Assembly: GCA_012934845.2 (NCBI GenBank)
Contig: WNNJ02000912.1
Location: forward strand, 62,001-126,000
Length of the DNA stretch: 64,000 nucleotides
Direction of reading: 5' to 3'
Source of the DNA: Pomphorhynchus laevis
Lineage: Eukaryota > Acanthocephala > Palaeacanthocephala > Echinorhynchida > Pomphorhynchidae
The notes beneath the pieces are model-generated. The model was not told the origin of the DNA, made no database searches, and worked only from the letters and a program-made list of their open reading frames with translations. Below are positions 11,901 through 22,372 of this stretch, in pieces. Within the stretch, counting starts at the first letter, position 1; the number at the start of each line of letters is the position of its first letter. The translations under genes were made by a program, and so were the position numbers.

Positions 11901-14850
11901 CACTCTTTACATTACTATTCGTCATAGTTATGGACGTGATTACGAAAGACCTGCAAAGACAAGCACCATGGACCATCTTGTATGCCGACGATGTTATGCT
12001 GGTATCTAAGGACAAGCATGACCTCGAGCAGCAAGTACAGCAATGACACGATCGCCTAGCACTGTGTTCAGTTGAAACTGAACACAGCCAAAACAGAGTA
12101 TATGACGATGAACAAGAATGAATATGCAAGCATATCAGTCAATGGCGTGCCTCTGCTAAAGACAAATGCGTTCAAATATCTGGTATCAGTTATCTCCATC
12201 ACAGGAGGAGTTGCAAAAGACGTCACCACTCGCATCAAAGTTAGCTGGACAAAATGAAGAGCAGCCACTGGAGTCTTGTGCAATAAACGTATGCCAAACA
12301 GACTCAAATCGAAGTTCTACAGAAGCGTGATACGGCATGTTGCAATGTACGGTGCTGAGTGCTGGGCATTGACAACATAAGCAGAACGTAAGCTTGAATG
12401 TATGAAAACGAAAATCCTAAGGTGGATCGAGGGAAAAACTCGCCTAGACTATATTCGTAACAATGACATCCGCAAGCGATTTGGTGTAGCACCTACAGCA
12501 GACAAACTGAGAGAATCAAGGCTGAGATGGTATGTACATGTACTGATGGCATACGTGAACACACTGGCCCAGGAACCACTTTAAATCGAGGTAGACGGAA
12601 AGAGACCAAGAGGAAGACCACAGAAAAGATGGACGGATACCCTAATGAATGATATGAAAATGGTCGGACTCACGCCCGAAGACGCAGCAGATAGGGTATT
12701 TCGGCACCAGCGAATGTGACAAGCGGACCCCGCCAAACGGGATAAACGCTAAGAAGAAGAACTGTGTAAAAATTAGGTCTAAATTATAAAAATATATGTT
12801 TCGGTACATTGATGATATATGTGTATTTAACTCTAATAATTTTATTCAATAAGTGAACAAATTCATCCAGGTAGCATTTTTCTTAATAAACTAATATTGA
12901 TGATACGAAGGTATATCTAGACACGAACATTTAATTAACATCAATTAAAACTACTTTTAATTTATATTGTAAAGATGACATATTTAAATTTACAAAAGAC
13001 ATATTTTTGCATGAGCATTCCTGCATACCATTTAATATAAAGTTTAATACATTAAATAATGAAATTCTAAAAATTGCCATAGTTCGTAACGATATTGGCT
13101 TTCTTTAAAATCATTTAAATAATTTAATAGATGCATATTTTTAACTAGATTACTGTAAAAATACAATCAAACAGATAATCGTAAAATATAGAAATCAACA
13201 CAATAATATTAAAAATAAATGTAAAATCATAAGCGGGAAATTTTTATGGATGGATAATAAATAATATACTTTGTATTAGAATAAGATACACTAGATAATC
13301 AAATTTCATCAGAGGAAATACGTTATTAGCACGTATTTGGCCCCGCTGCTATGTTTGTTCGAGGAATAGAGGCCGAAACCTGAAACATAACAGTTCCTCC
13401 TGATGACCTTTAATCCTTATTCTGATACATCGTCTATTATTTATTAGTCAATTTATATAAGTTGATTTTATTCAATTATGCATTCGAACAATTATAAAGT
13501 ATTACGACATATTTAAATTTACAAGAAACATATTTTTGCATGAGCATTCAAGCATATCATATAATATAAAATATAATACATTAAATAATGAAATATTACG
13601 AATTGCTACAAAATGTAATGATATTAGTTTTCTTCAAAATCATTAAATAATATAAAAGATACATATTTTAAACTGAGTTACTATCAACATAAAATCTAAC
13701 AGAAAATAGTTAAATTTATAAATCAACACAATAATATTAAAAATAAATTTGAATTTTAAAGCGGAGAATTTTAATAGATGGATAATAAATAATATGCTTT
13801 GTATTAGAATAAGGTATACTATATAAGCAAATTTCATCATAGGAAATACAGCACTATCATGTATTTGACCCTGCTGCTATGTTCGGTCGAGGAATAGAGG
13901 CCGTAATCTGATAACATAGTAGTTCCGCTTGAAGAATTCGAATTTTTATTCTGAAACATCGTCCATCATTTATTAGTTAATTTAAAAAAATTGATTTTAA
14001 CTTTTAGTTTCAATTTTGAATTTTTACTCTATATTAATTATATAAAATTTTACATAACAATTATTTATTATTTATTTTTTATTAAGCATTTTTTTTATAA
14101 AATAAAAAATGATATTTTTATTTTGTTAGCTGATCTAATTTGATTATATAATATAATTTTATTAACATTAGATAATATATTGTATTTTAATAATTTCTAA
14201 CATCATTTTAAGGAATTATTTATTTCTAAAATTTGGACTAAAATTTTGAAATTACGCTTTAAATTAAATTTTAAATTTTAATTAAAAATGTAATTTCTTT
14301 TTAAGCATTTAAATTTTTTAGAATGTAATTATTAATTATTTCTAATTAATTATGATTGTTTTATAATCCACGGATTTCAATTTAGCATGAATGGTAATGT
14401 TCTCATTAATGTGGGCCCGTCTAGTGAAGGAATTATACCAGCAATCATGGAAGATAGGTTACGTAGTCTTGGTGCATGGTTAAAAATTAATGGTCGAGCC
14501 ATATACAATTCAAGAATTGTTTCATTTTCCAGTAATGATTGCTTACAACGCAATAGTTGGTAATTCTAATATTTAAGTTATATTATTCTAATATTTTCGC
14601 TTTGAGGTTCACAAGAACAAACCAATCTTTATATATAATTTGCACAGATATCCAAGTTATACATCAAGATGTTATACTTTTTGGTAGCATACCAGAAAAT
14701 GTATATATTCGCAGTATTAGTCTTCTCGGTTGTCCACAACTAGAAGTAACATGGAATCGATACAAATCAGTTACATCAATATACATACCTGAAAATGCAT
14801 GTTTACACACGTTAAAGTGGGCATTCGTACTTAGCATAGCTGAAATTTGA
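5833..14850 (+). CDS. alpha-L-fucosidase (GH29), 3' five exons
   Basis: Five exons read as the C-terminal half of a lysosomal/secreted alpha-L-fucosidase, which removes terminal L-fucose from glycans. Joined exons: 5833-5966, 6747-6844, 8489-8621, 14386-14559, 14607-14850; every junction keeps the frame and has GT..AG. Diagnostic stretches are [10 protein letters not shown] (the Asp of WSDG is the known GH29 nucleophile), [17 protein letters not shown] and [10 protein letters not shown], followed by a beta-sandwich C-terminal domain ending at TGA 14848-14850. AATAAA occurs at 14922. The 5' half (signal peptide and most of the barrel) was not found and may lie upstream of the window. The 5.76 kb intron is full of retroelements but the exons look intact. 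Confidence 0.93.
6747..6844 (+). CDS. alpha-L-fucosidase exon
   Basis: Acceptor TGTAG ends at 6746; donor GTGAGT begins at 6845. Encodes [18 protein letters not shown] and then [14 protein letters not shown], matching the cysteine-containing loop after the NDRWG motif of animal fucosidases. Confidence 0.92.
6845..8488. other. fucosidase intron, AT-rich
   Basis: Long A/T runs and short palindromes (for example around 7810-7870). No element recognised. Confidence 0.6.
8489..8621 (+). CDS. alpha-L-fucosidase exon
   Basis: Acceptor AG at 8487-8488; donor GT at 8622. Encodes a stretch around [19 protein letters not shown] and then [12 protein letters not shown], the expected helix before the LINVGP strand. 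The open frame on the opposite strand here is only a shadow. Confidence 0.92.
8622..9440. other. fucosidase intron, AT-rich with palindromic A/T tracts
   Basis: Nearly pure A/T with self-complementary TAATATTA-type runs at 8840-9120. No coding sequence recognised. Confidence 0.5.
9687..9726 (-). ncRNA. minimal type I hammerhead ribozyme, core intact
   Basis: Minus strand: CGGUA (9726-9722), CUGAUGA (9721-9715), short stem II CUC/GAG, GAAA (9701-9698), CGCGUC with GUC as cleavage triplet (9694-9692), then UACCG (9691-9687), the perfect complement of CGGUA. All conserved core bases are present. Stem III is tiny and self-complementary (ACGCGU), as known for hammerheads in Penelope-like elements, which are thought to work as dimers. 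Activity is inferred, not shown. Confidence 0.85.
10151..10190 (-). ncRNA. second copy of minimal hammerhead, core altered
   Basis: Same layout one repeat unit downstream: stem I CGGUA/UACCG is kept and GAAA is kept, but the core reads CUUAUGA instead of CUGAUGA and the triplet reads GUA. Probably inactive. Confidence 0.7.
10573..10775. repeat. A/T palindrome block followed by inverted partial copy of the 465 bp repeat
   Basis: 10575-10685 is almost pure TA/AT in self-complementary runs. 10686-10775 is the reverse complement of the CATAAACACCAGGCAGCATT part of the upstream repeat. The two orientations facing an A/T palindrome could form a cruciform. Confidence 0.65.
10959..12759 (+). mobile_element. 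RTE-like LINE, 5'-truncated, inserted in a PLE
   Basis: Flanked by AACTGTGTAAAAA at 10942 and at 12760, a target-site duplication of 13-16 bp. Encodes pieces of an RTE-clade ORF2: a KLDTREGEK stretch, LDLRRGFDSL (RT motif A), GVHQGSALF (motif B), [12 protein letters not shown] (motif C), and a C-terminal stretch with [12 protein letters not shown], the common RTE tail. It ends in AAGAAGAAG, a short repeat tail typical of RTE. The reading frame is interrupted at several places. Confidence 0.9.
11319..12720 (+). pseudogene. RTE reverse transcriptase remnant
   Basis: RT motifs A to C lie at 11715-12030, split between frames; the best continuous piece is 11837-12046 with [20 protein letters not shown]. 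The 12072-12257 frame gives [20 protein letters not shown], and the 12402-12584 frame gives the C-terminal RTE domain starting [20 protein letters not shown]. Stops and frame changes separate the pieces, so no active enzyme is encoded. The minus-strand frames at 11270-12492 are shadows. Confidence 0.85.
13306..13425 (+). ncRNA. conserved structured 3' region of PLE (predicted pseudoknot), copy a
   Basis: In element sense: a TCATCAGAGGAA arm, a small hairpin, GGCCCC (13339-13344), CTGCTATGTTT (13346-13356), GAGGCC (13369-13374), AAACATAACAG (13383-13393), then TTCCTCCTGATGA, which pairs with the first arm. The two inner stems interleave, forming an H-type pseudoknot. Other copies lie at 13843, 20935, 22252 and 34390; several keep pairing by G-U changes. 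Confidence 0.6.
13490..14140 (+). mobile_element. second, 5'-truncated PLE copy
   Basis: Starts within the thumb ([16 protein letters not shown]) and runs through the end of the ORF into a degenerate copy of the structured 3' region (13843-13955), then an A/T-rich tail. A TTAGCTGATCT block at 14136 recurs near the ends of other PLE copies and may mark the element end. The copy is decayed. Confidence 0.75.
13843..13955 (+). ncRNA. PLE structured 3' region, degenerate copy b
   Basis: Has the same blocks as copy a but with a poorer first stem. Downstream it reads TTCTGAAACATCGTCC, where other copies have TTCTGATAC, so this copy shows GAAA-CAUC-GUC, reminiscent of a minimal hammerhead end. Confidence 0.5.
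14386..14559 (+). CDS. alpha-L-fucosidase exon
   Basis: Acceptor TTTAG ends at 14385; donor GTAATT begins at 14560. Encodes [19 protein letters not shown], then [19 protein letters not shown], typical of the end of the GH29 barrel. The preceding 5.8 kb intron carries several transposons. Confidence 0.92.
14607..14850 (+). CDS. alpha-L-fucosidase terminal exon
   Basis: A 47 bp intron (14560-14606) precedes it; joining restores Trp in [16 protein letters not shown]. The exon encodes the C-terminal beta-domain and ends [12 protein letters not shown] at a TGA stop. Confidence 0.88.
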
Positions 14851-14929
14851 TAAAAATCATTATTTGATACTTTAATTTATTTCTAAAATTTGGAATTAAA
14901 TTTAAAAACTGCAGTTCAGAAAATAAATT

Positions 14930-15480
14930 TCTTGCTTGTCATTTTCATTGTCTTCGTTTGTTTGTTCGGTTATCTCAATGCAAAGTTTAATAATAATTAA
15001 ACTTTGAATAAATTAACATTATTATTAAATCCTTATTATTGGTCGAACAATGATAAAACGATATACTCTAATTGAGTTGGAGGTTGCAATAATTAGAAAG
15101 AATCCAATTATCCAGTCAGGAAATGTTTTAAGTTATCCTTTGATAATATTAATTATCATCAAATTATTGTTTAATGTTCCCGATATCCTTTGATGATCCA
15201 ACACTACTGTAACGAGACAGGTCTCCGATACTCTCTTTCGCCTTTTCGTCCATTGTCCAAATATTCATTTAAAACTTTTATTTATCTGTCCAAAATAATG
15301 AGTATATCTATACATTTTTGTATTTTGTTATAGCTTTTATTTTTACTTCATAGTTAAAATTAAATGATAATTTGTGAGATTCAAATATAATTCATAATTC
15401 ATAATAATTATGACATCAAAACTGATTGACGAGAATTTAGATTGTTGCACATTTGTTTCTTTAGTTTGAATTTAAAATTA
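14930..15480. other. AT-rich intergenic sequence downstream of fucosidase
   Basis: No coding exon, RNA gene or known repeat recognised. Confidence 0.45.
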
Positions 15481-18080
15481 CTCTATCATTATAGTTGATA
15501 TAATAAGATATACTATAATATCATTATCATTATTATATAATATAATACATATTATAATATAGTATGTAATATATTATATTCTATTATAATATCAACTATA
15601 ATATCATTATATTTGATATATAGGTAACAGTTAAGATTCCTATGTGTTTATTTTTAGTATTATTACCTCTTTTTTCAGTTTAATAATTTGTTTTTATAAT
15701 GTAATAATATAATATAATATTATAAAATAATATTATAATATAATACATATTATAATATAGTATGTAATATATTATATTCTATTATAATATCAACTATAAT
15801 ATCATTATAGTTGATATATAGGTAACAGTTAAGATTCCTATGTGTTTATTTTTAGTATTATTACCTCTTTATTCAGTTTAATAATTTGTTTTTATAATGT
15901 AATAATATAATATTATAATATAATATTATAATATAATACATATTATAATATAGTATGTAATATATAATATTCTGTTATAATATCAACTATAATATCATTA
16001 TAGTTGATATATAGGTAACACTTAAGATTCCTATGTGTTTATTTTTAGTATTATTACCTCTTTTTTCAGTTTAATAATTTGTTTTTATAATGTAATAATA
16101 TAATATAATATTATAATATAATATTATAATATAATACATATTATAATATAGTATGTAATATATAATATTCTATTATAATATCAACTATAATATCATTATA
16201 GTTGATATATAGGTAACACTTAAGATTCCTATGTGTTTATTTTTAGTATTATTACCTCTTTTTTCAGTTTAATAATTTGTTTTTATAATGTAATAATATA
16301 ATATAATATTATAATATAATATTATAATATAATACATATTATAATATAGTATGTAATATATTATATTCTATTATAATATCAACTATAATATCATTATAGT
16401 TGATATATAGGTAACAGTTAAGATTCCTATGTGTTTATTTTTAGTATTATTACCTCTTTTTTCAGTTTAATAATTTGTTTTTATAATGTAATAATATAAT
16501 ATAATATTATAAAATAATATTATAATATAATACATATTATAATATAGTATGTAATATATTATATTCTATTATAATATCAACTATAATATCATTATAGTTG
16601 ATATATAGGTAACAGTTAAGATTCCTATGTGTTTATTTTTAGTATTATTACCTCTTTATTCAGTTTAATAATTTGTTTTTATAATGTAATAATATAATAT
16701 TATAATATAATATTATAATATAATACATATTATAATATAGTATGTAATATATAATATTCTATTATAATATCAACTATAATATCATTATAGTTGATATATA
16801 GGTAACACTTAAGATTCCTATGTGTTTATTTTTAGTATTATTACCTCTTTTTTCAGTTTAATAATTTGTTTTTATAATGTAATAATATAATATAATATTA
16901 TAATATAATATTATAATATAATACATATTATAATATAGTATGTAATATATAATATTCTATTATAATATCAACTATAATATCATTATAGTTGATATATAGG
17001 TAACACTTAAGATTCCTATGTGTTTATTTTTAGTATTATTACCTCTTTTTTCAGTTTAATAATTTGTTTTTATAATGTAATAATATAATATAATATTATA
17101 ATATAATATTATAATATAATACATATTATAATATAGTATGTAATATATAATATTCTATTATAATATCAACTATAATATCATTATAGTTGATATATAGGTA
17201 ACAGTTAAGATTCCTATGTGTTTATTTTTAGTATTATTACCTCTTTTTTCAGTTTAATAATTTGTTTTTATAATGTAATAATATAATATAATATTATAAT
17301 ATAATATTATAATATAATACATATTATAATATAGTATGTAATATATAATATTCTATTATAATATCAACTATAATATCATTATAGTTGATATATAGGTAAC
17401 ACTTAAGATTCCTATGTGTTTATTTTTAGTATTATTACCTCTTTATTCAGTTTAATAATTTGTTTTTATAATGTAATAATATAATATAATATTATAATAT
17501 AATATTATAATATAATACATATTATAATATAGTATGTAATATATAATATTCTATTATAATATCAACTATAATATCATTATAGTTGATATATAGGTAACAC
17601 TTAAGATTCCTATGTGTTTATTTTTAGTATTATTACCTCTTTATTCAGTTTAATAATTTGTTTTTATAATGTAATAATATAATATAATATTATAATATAA
17701 TATTATAATATAATACATATTATAATATAATATGTAATATATAATATATTATATTCTATTATAATATCAACTATAATATCATTATAGGTGATATATAGGT
17801 AACACTTAAGATTCCTATGTGTTTATTTTTAGTATTATTACCTCTTTATTCAGTTTAATAATTTGTTTTTATAATGTAATAATATAATATAATATTATAA
17901 TATAATATTATAATATAATACATATTATAATATAATATGTAATATATAATATATTATATTCTATTATAATATCAACTATAATATCATTTTAGGTGATATA
18001 TAGGTAACACTTAAGATTCCTATGTGTTTATTTTTAGTATTATTACCTCTTTTTTCAGTTTAATAATTTGTTTTTATAAT
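15480..18080. repeat. satellite array, 13 units of 193-205 bp, with higher-order structure
   Basis: GGTAACA(G/C)TTAAGATTCC occurs at 15623, 15821, 16014, 16212, 16410, 16608, 16801, 16999, 17197, 17395, 17593, 17798 and 18003. Each unit holds a perfect palindrome (ATATCAACTATAAT and its complement around ATC). The variant base runs G,G,C,C,G,G,C,C,G and then C; the shorter 193 bp spacing appears at the same place in each set of four, giving a 787 bp higher-order period repeated twice. The last two units are longer (205 bp). Confidence 0.95.
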
Positions 18081-19019
18081 ATAATATTATAAAATAATAT
18101 TTTATATTTATAATATAATTTGTTTTTATTCATAAATTTAGATAATTACTTAATATTCAGAATTTATATTTTGGAATTTGGTATTTTACATTGTACTTTA
18201 TTTGAAATAAAGTAAAAATAAATAAAATAAATAAGTACTTTATTTGTACTTTACTTCGTTAACTCAGAAGTGTTACAATTTGTGTTAAGTTAAAATTATC
18301 TATAAAATAAATTAATTTAATTATAATTTAATTTTTAATTGTTCAATATTCGAAATCATAATTTGGGGTATTTGATGTTATCTAATATTAAATATTTGGA
18401 GATTAATTTATAATTAATTAAATTTATATAAATTGAAAGAATTTTTTTATTTGGTATTCTCAAACTAGCAATTTTAATATTTTAATATTTAAAGTATTAA
18501 AATATTAATATTAAGATATTAGATATTAATATTTTAATATTAAGAATTTGGAAATGAAAGGCATATAAAATGTTATCATGAATCAGTTATACAATAGCAT
18601 AATTTTCAAAAATAATGTGTTATTGACACAAATTAATATCAAAATAATATGTTTAATTAATAATATGTTTAATTAATTGGTCAAAAAATAATATGAAATT
18701 GATACAAATTATGAGATAACCCAAATTATAATTAGTTGATTAGTTACGACCAAATTACTTTTACCGACAATTCATGCTGACTTTCAATGTTACATTTAAG
18801 GATAAATACAAAATAAAGAAAAATACCTTTTGATTTACTCATATAAGAAACTTTAAATAAATTATTTATTCTGCTAACAGAATGTAGACCATTAAAATAT
18901 GTCTAGAGTATGTATCATATTGTCTTATCAATTAATTCGTCAATTCTTGGAACGCGAAGATAACCCGGATAGAATTCCAGAGGATCTAAATAAAGATAAA
19001 AATGATTTTGCAATTAAAA
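18081..19019. other. AT-rich intergenic sequence
   Basis: Nothing recognised beyond short A/T inverted runs (for example 18480-18545). Confidence 0.45.
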
Positions 19020-19481
19020 TTATTTAGAGATGGTCAGTAATGAATTTATCATACCTCTTACAAAACGATTACATCCCATCGTATGTTCATCAAAGCGAGT
19101 TCCCAACGCACAGTCCATTTCTACAGCCATTTTTTTCGATATGCACATCAAAAACTTAGTATTCGACGACGGATGTGGGACAAGTATCGATCGGGATTTA
19201 GCTTCATAACCTTCGCAATTGTCGCTCTCTATAACTTCCAAAACAACATGCTGTTTAGGATATAATGGTTTCATAATTTCTGGTAACATCATTTGCTGAT
19301 ACGTTTTACCTTTCATCTGCTGATTTTCATGACCCATTGTAGTAATTTCATCGTATTCTGTCATTGGAATAAGAACGTATTTTTGTGAATTCAGATCTTG
19401 GCGGTAATTGCTTTCATTCTTTAATGGCTGACCCATAACGCATACTGATCCCATTATTAGTGTCGAGAATGAAAGACCCAT
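19020..19481 (-). CDS. secreted CBM14-like (peritrophin-A-like) protein
   Basis: 153 codons, single exon, starting MGLSFSTLIMGSVCVMGQ, a short secretion-signal-like N-terminus. Residues about 85-140 resemble a chitin-binding type 2 (CBM14) domain: NCEGY, then VPHPSSNTKFLMC, then DCALGTRFDEHTMGC. CBM14 domains bind chitin in cuticle or gut lining. Four of the usual six cysteines are present; the missing ones correspond to the second and sixth, which pair with each other in the family, so one whole disulfide seems lost. The N-terminal half (residues 19-80) is polar and unrecognised. Could also be a diverged fragment of a larger gene. Confidence 0.65.
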   Translation of the reverse strand: MGLSFSTLIMGSVCVMGQPLKNESNYRQDLNSQKYVLIPMTEYDEITTMGHENQQMKGKTYQQMMLPEIMKPLYPKQHVVLEVIESDNCEGYEAKSRSILVPHPSSNTKFLMCISKKMAVEMDCALGTRFDEHTMGCNRFVRGMINSLLTISK

Positions 19482-20390
19482 CGTGTTTTGGCGTGATAAC
19501 TGTTTAGTTCTTGTAGATTTTGTTAATTCACAAATGTGATGACCAGGTTTTTCTTCTTACTGACCAATGTAGGTTTTGATCTTCAACACTTTCGCTTTCC
19601 TTTTATTTAAAAGTTCATTTTATTGTTGATACTTCAAAGCATTTCTCGTGGTGTTAGTGAAAGTTGCGCAATATTCGTATTCGACTAAGTCCTTTATTCT
19701 TAATTCAATGACTATTGCTAATCTTGCATAAGAACATTGTTTTAATTTCACTTGTGTAGTTCATCTTACGTTGCATGAACGACGACTTTATTAGTTGAAA
19801 TTTTAGTTTACACTTTCTATTTTATGACTTTCATTAATTATTTTTAAATAATAATGGATGCAACTCAAACTAGATTTATTTTGATAATCTATCTTAAATT
19901 AGGCGATTAATCCGTAGGTTAAAGTTGGTATCATATAAACATTGTGCAAATATAACTACAATCTATGTTTGAACTTTATATCACATGTAAAAAATAAAGG
20001 TTTAATGTAATAAGAAAAATAATTATTATAATTTAAATAGGTGAATCGCCAAGTTGGCATATAAACGTGTTTTAACGCTTTATTTCAAAATAAAATACAC
20101 TTCTCAAAACTTAAAACATATTAAACAATCAAATCAGTTAACTGAGTCTACTGAGGCTAAGTATACAAGGACTGAGTTAACTCAGTCTTTGTGTTATATA
20201 TAAATTATAAAATAATCTTAAAATTTTATATTTAAAATATAATATGTTATAATATTTGTAATATTTAAGTAATAGCATGTAAAATATTTATTCTTGAATA
20301 AATATTAATCTTAAGATTAATATAAATATTAATCTTAAGATTTTCCAAAGTTTAGTTTTATATAAAAATATTTTAAAATTTAATTTGTAG
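19482..20390. other. AT-rich intergenic sequence
   Basis: Upstream of the CBM14-like gene. No element recognised except a TTAACTGAGTCTAC block near 20145 that recurs beside PLE ends (34545, 34228, 41012; complement at 60884). Confidence 0.4.
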
Positions 20391-20394
20391 GAAT

Positions 20395-20860
20395 TGATCA
20401 ATAATAAACTACGTATTATAATTAAGATTAGAGGTCATCTGATTGAACTGATATGTTATTAGTTGTCGACCCATAAAGATTGCTTGTGCTACATACATGC
20501 CAATGATGTATTTCCTGATATATTTTAATGATATATAAAATAGATTATCTAGAGCGATATTTTATTCTAACATAGAATTATTTACTATCTATCCATAAGT
20601 GGAAAATGAAAATTTCATACTTAAAAGTTGAAATCTATTTTTAATAGTATTTTGTTGATTTATATATTTTACGATTTTCTGCTTGATTATATTTTTATAG
20701 TAAACTAGTTTAAAATATGCATCTATTAAATTATTTACATGATTTTGTAGAAAGCTAATATCGTTATAAATTGTTGCAATTCTTAAAATTTCATTATTTA
20801 ATGTATTAATATTTAATATTATATTTAAGGTGTTATCCATGAATGATCATGCAAAAGGTT
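20395..20860 (-). mobile_element. PLE 3' fragment (thumb plus degenerate 3' region)
   Basis: Minus strand 20840-20589 encodes a thumb piece ending NQQNTIKNRFQLLSMKF; the 3' region at 20400-20530 still has the TCATC and AAATACATC blocks but is degenerate. Confidence 0.7.
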
Positions 20861-20879
20861 TTAAAACTCAATTTTTATG

Positions 20880-21640
20880 AATTGATTAATAGAAAATATA
20901 TACCATAGATTATCGTGCATCAGAATAAGGATTAGATGTTATCAGGAGGAACTGCTCTGTTATCAGGTTTTGGGCCCCTATTACTCAACCCAACATAGCA
21001 ACGGGGCCAAATAAATGTTAATGACGTATTTCCTATGATGAAATTTTATTATATAGTATCCAATTTTAATACTTGGACCTTGTTAATTTGCATATTTGAT
21101 TGAATAAAATATAGTATCTTATTCTAATACAAAGTATACTATTTATTATCCATCCATAGAAATTTTTCGTTAATTATTTTAAATTTATTTTTAATAATAT
21201 TTTGTTGATTTATATATTTTACTATTTTATTTTGGATGATATTTTTATAGTAATCCAGTTTAAAATATGTATCTATTAAATTATTTAAATGATTTTGAAG
21301 AAAACTAATATCATTACAAAATGTTGAAATTCTTAAAATTTCATAATTTAATGTATTATATTCTATATTAAATGGTATGCATGAATGCTCATGCAAAAAT
21401 ATGTTTCTTGAATATTTAAATATGTCCTCTTTATGATATAAATTAAAAGTAGCTTTAATTGATGTTAATTTAATGTTCATATTTAGATATATACCTTCCT
21501 TATCATTAATATTGGTTTTATTAGAATGAGGATACCTAGATTTAACTATTTTCCGTTGGATTTTATGTTTATAGTAACCTAGTTTAAAATATGCATATAT
21601 TAAAGTATTTAAATGATTTTGAAGAAGACCCATATCATTA
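20880..21640 (-). mobile_element. PLE 3' part with long thumb ORF
   Basis: Frame 21633-21139 (164 codons) encodes [39 protein letters not shown], then a block of the type [20 protein letters not shown], and ends [12 protein letters not shown]. The order HEH..IPY..LRI...C matches the conserved linker after the PLE RT thumb. The start of the frame carries a short duplicated thumb piece, so this is a local rearrangement. The structured 3' region follows. Confidence 0.8.
20935..21050 (-). ncRNA. PLE structured 3' region, copy c
   Basis: On the minus strand GGCCCC pairs perfectly with GGGGCC, and GTTGCTATGTT faces AACAGAGCAGT. The flanking TTCATCATAGGAAA and TTCCTCCTGATAA arms still pair. Confidence 0.6.
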
Positions 21641-22090
21641 CAAACTATGGCAATTCTAAAAATTTTATTATTTAATGTATTATATTTAATAATTTATGGT
21701 ATGCATGAATGCTCATGCAAAAATACGTGTCTTGTAAATTTAAATATTTCATCTTTACGTTATACAATTATAACAGTTTTAATTGATGTTCATATCTATA
21801 TATACCTTATTTATCATCAAAGAAGATATATGGCTTGATAATTAACCTATTAATATATTATATTTAAATTTATTTTCAGTAAGCTAGTTTACTAGGTTAA
21901 TAGAGTTTACTTTGTAATAATATTTTGTTGATTTATATATTTTACTATTTTCTGTTTGATAGTATATTTATAGTAACATAGTTTAAAATATGCATCTATT
22001 AAATTATTTTAATGATTTTGGAGAAAGCTAATATCGTTACAAATTGTTGTAATTCTTAAAATTATATTATTTAATGTATTATATAAACAA
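21641..22090 (-). mobile_element. two short PLE thumb fragments
   Basis: Repeats of the HEHSC / IPY / FLQNHLNN coding block occur at 21641-21840 and again at 21900-22085. Each is partial. They are evidence of local duplication or multiple insertions. Confidence 0.65.
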
Positions 22091-22251
22091 AACATAAAAA
22101 TGCTAAATCAAAATTTAATAATTAAATAATAAAATTAATAATTGTTTTTAGATTTTCTATAATTTAAATCAAGTTAAAATAAAAAAAATTGAAATTTAAA
22201 ATAAAAATCAATTTTTATGAATTGACTAATAAATAACAGACGTTGTATCAG

Positions 22252-22372
22252 AATAAGGATTAGAGGTCATCAGGAGGAACTGCTATGCTATCAGGTTTCG
22301 GCCCCTAACTTCTCTACCCAACATAGCAGCGAAGCCAAATACATGCTAATGATGTATTTCCTCTGAAATAAC
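22252..22372 (-). ncRNA. PLE structured 3' region, copy d
   Basis: Here the first stem strand reads GGCTTC against GGGGCC, keeping six pairs through two G-U wobbles; CTGCTATG pairs with CATAGCAG; AAATACAT pairs with ATGTATTT in the small hairpin. Confidence 0.65.

Larger units (their letters stand above)
10790..13440 (+). mobile_element. Penelope-like element copy interrupted by an RTE LINE
   Basis: 10800-10958 reads [18 protein letters not shown], the palm of the PLE reverse transcriptase. After an RTE insertion (10959-12759) the same element resumes with [13 protein letters not shown] sequence and the thumb to about 13262, ending [12 protein letters not shown]. The conserved 3' structured region follows at 13306-13425. 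The copy is decayed. No GIY-YIG endonuclease is seen between the thumb and the 3' region. Confidence 0.85.

Noticed and set aside
13371-13407. Type II (permuted) hammerhead reading of GAAAC..CTGATGA in PLE, B and D families
   Set aside because: The 20-30 nt between GAAA and CUGAUGA cannot hold both a stem III hairpin with NUH and a stem I hairpin. Family B fits a standard type I order better.
13306-13425. HDV-like ribozyme reading of the PLE pseudoknot
   Set aside because: The order of the two interleaved stems fits, but I find no third stem closing the loop and no clear P4 or catalytic-C region.
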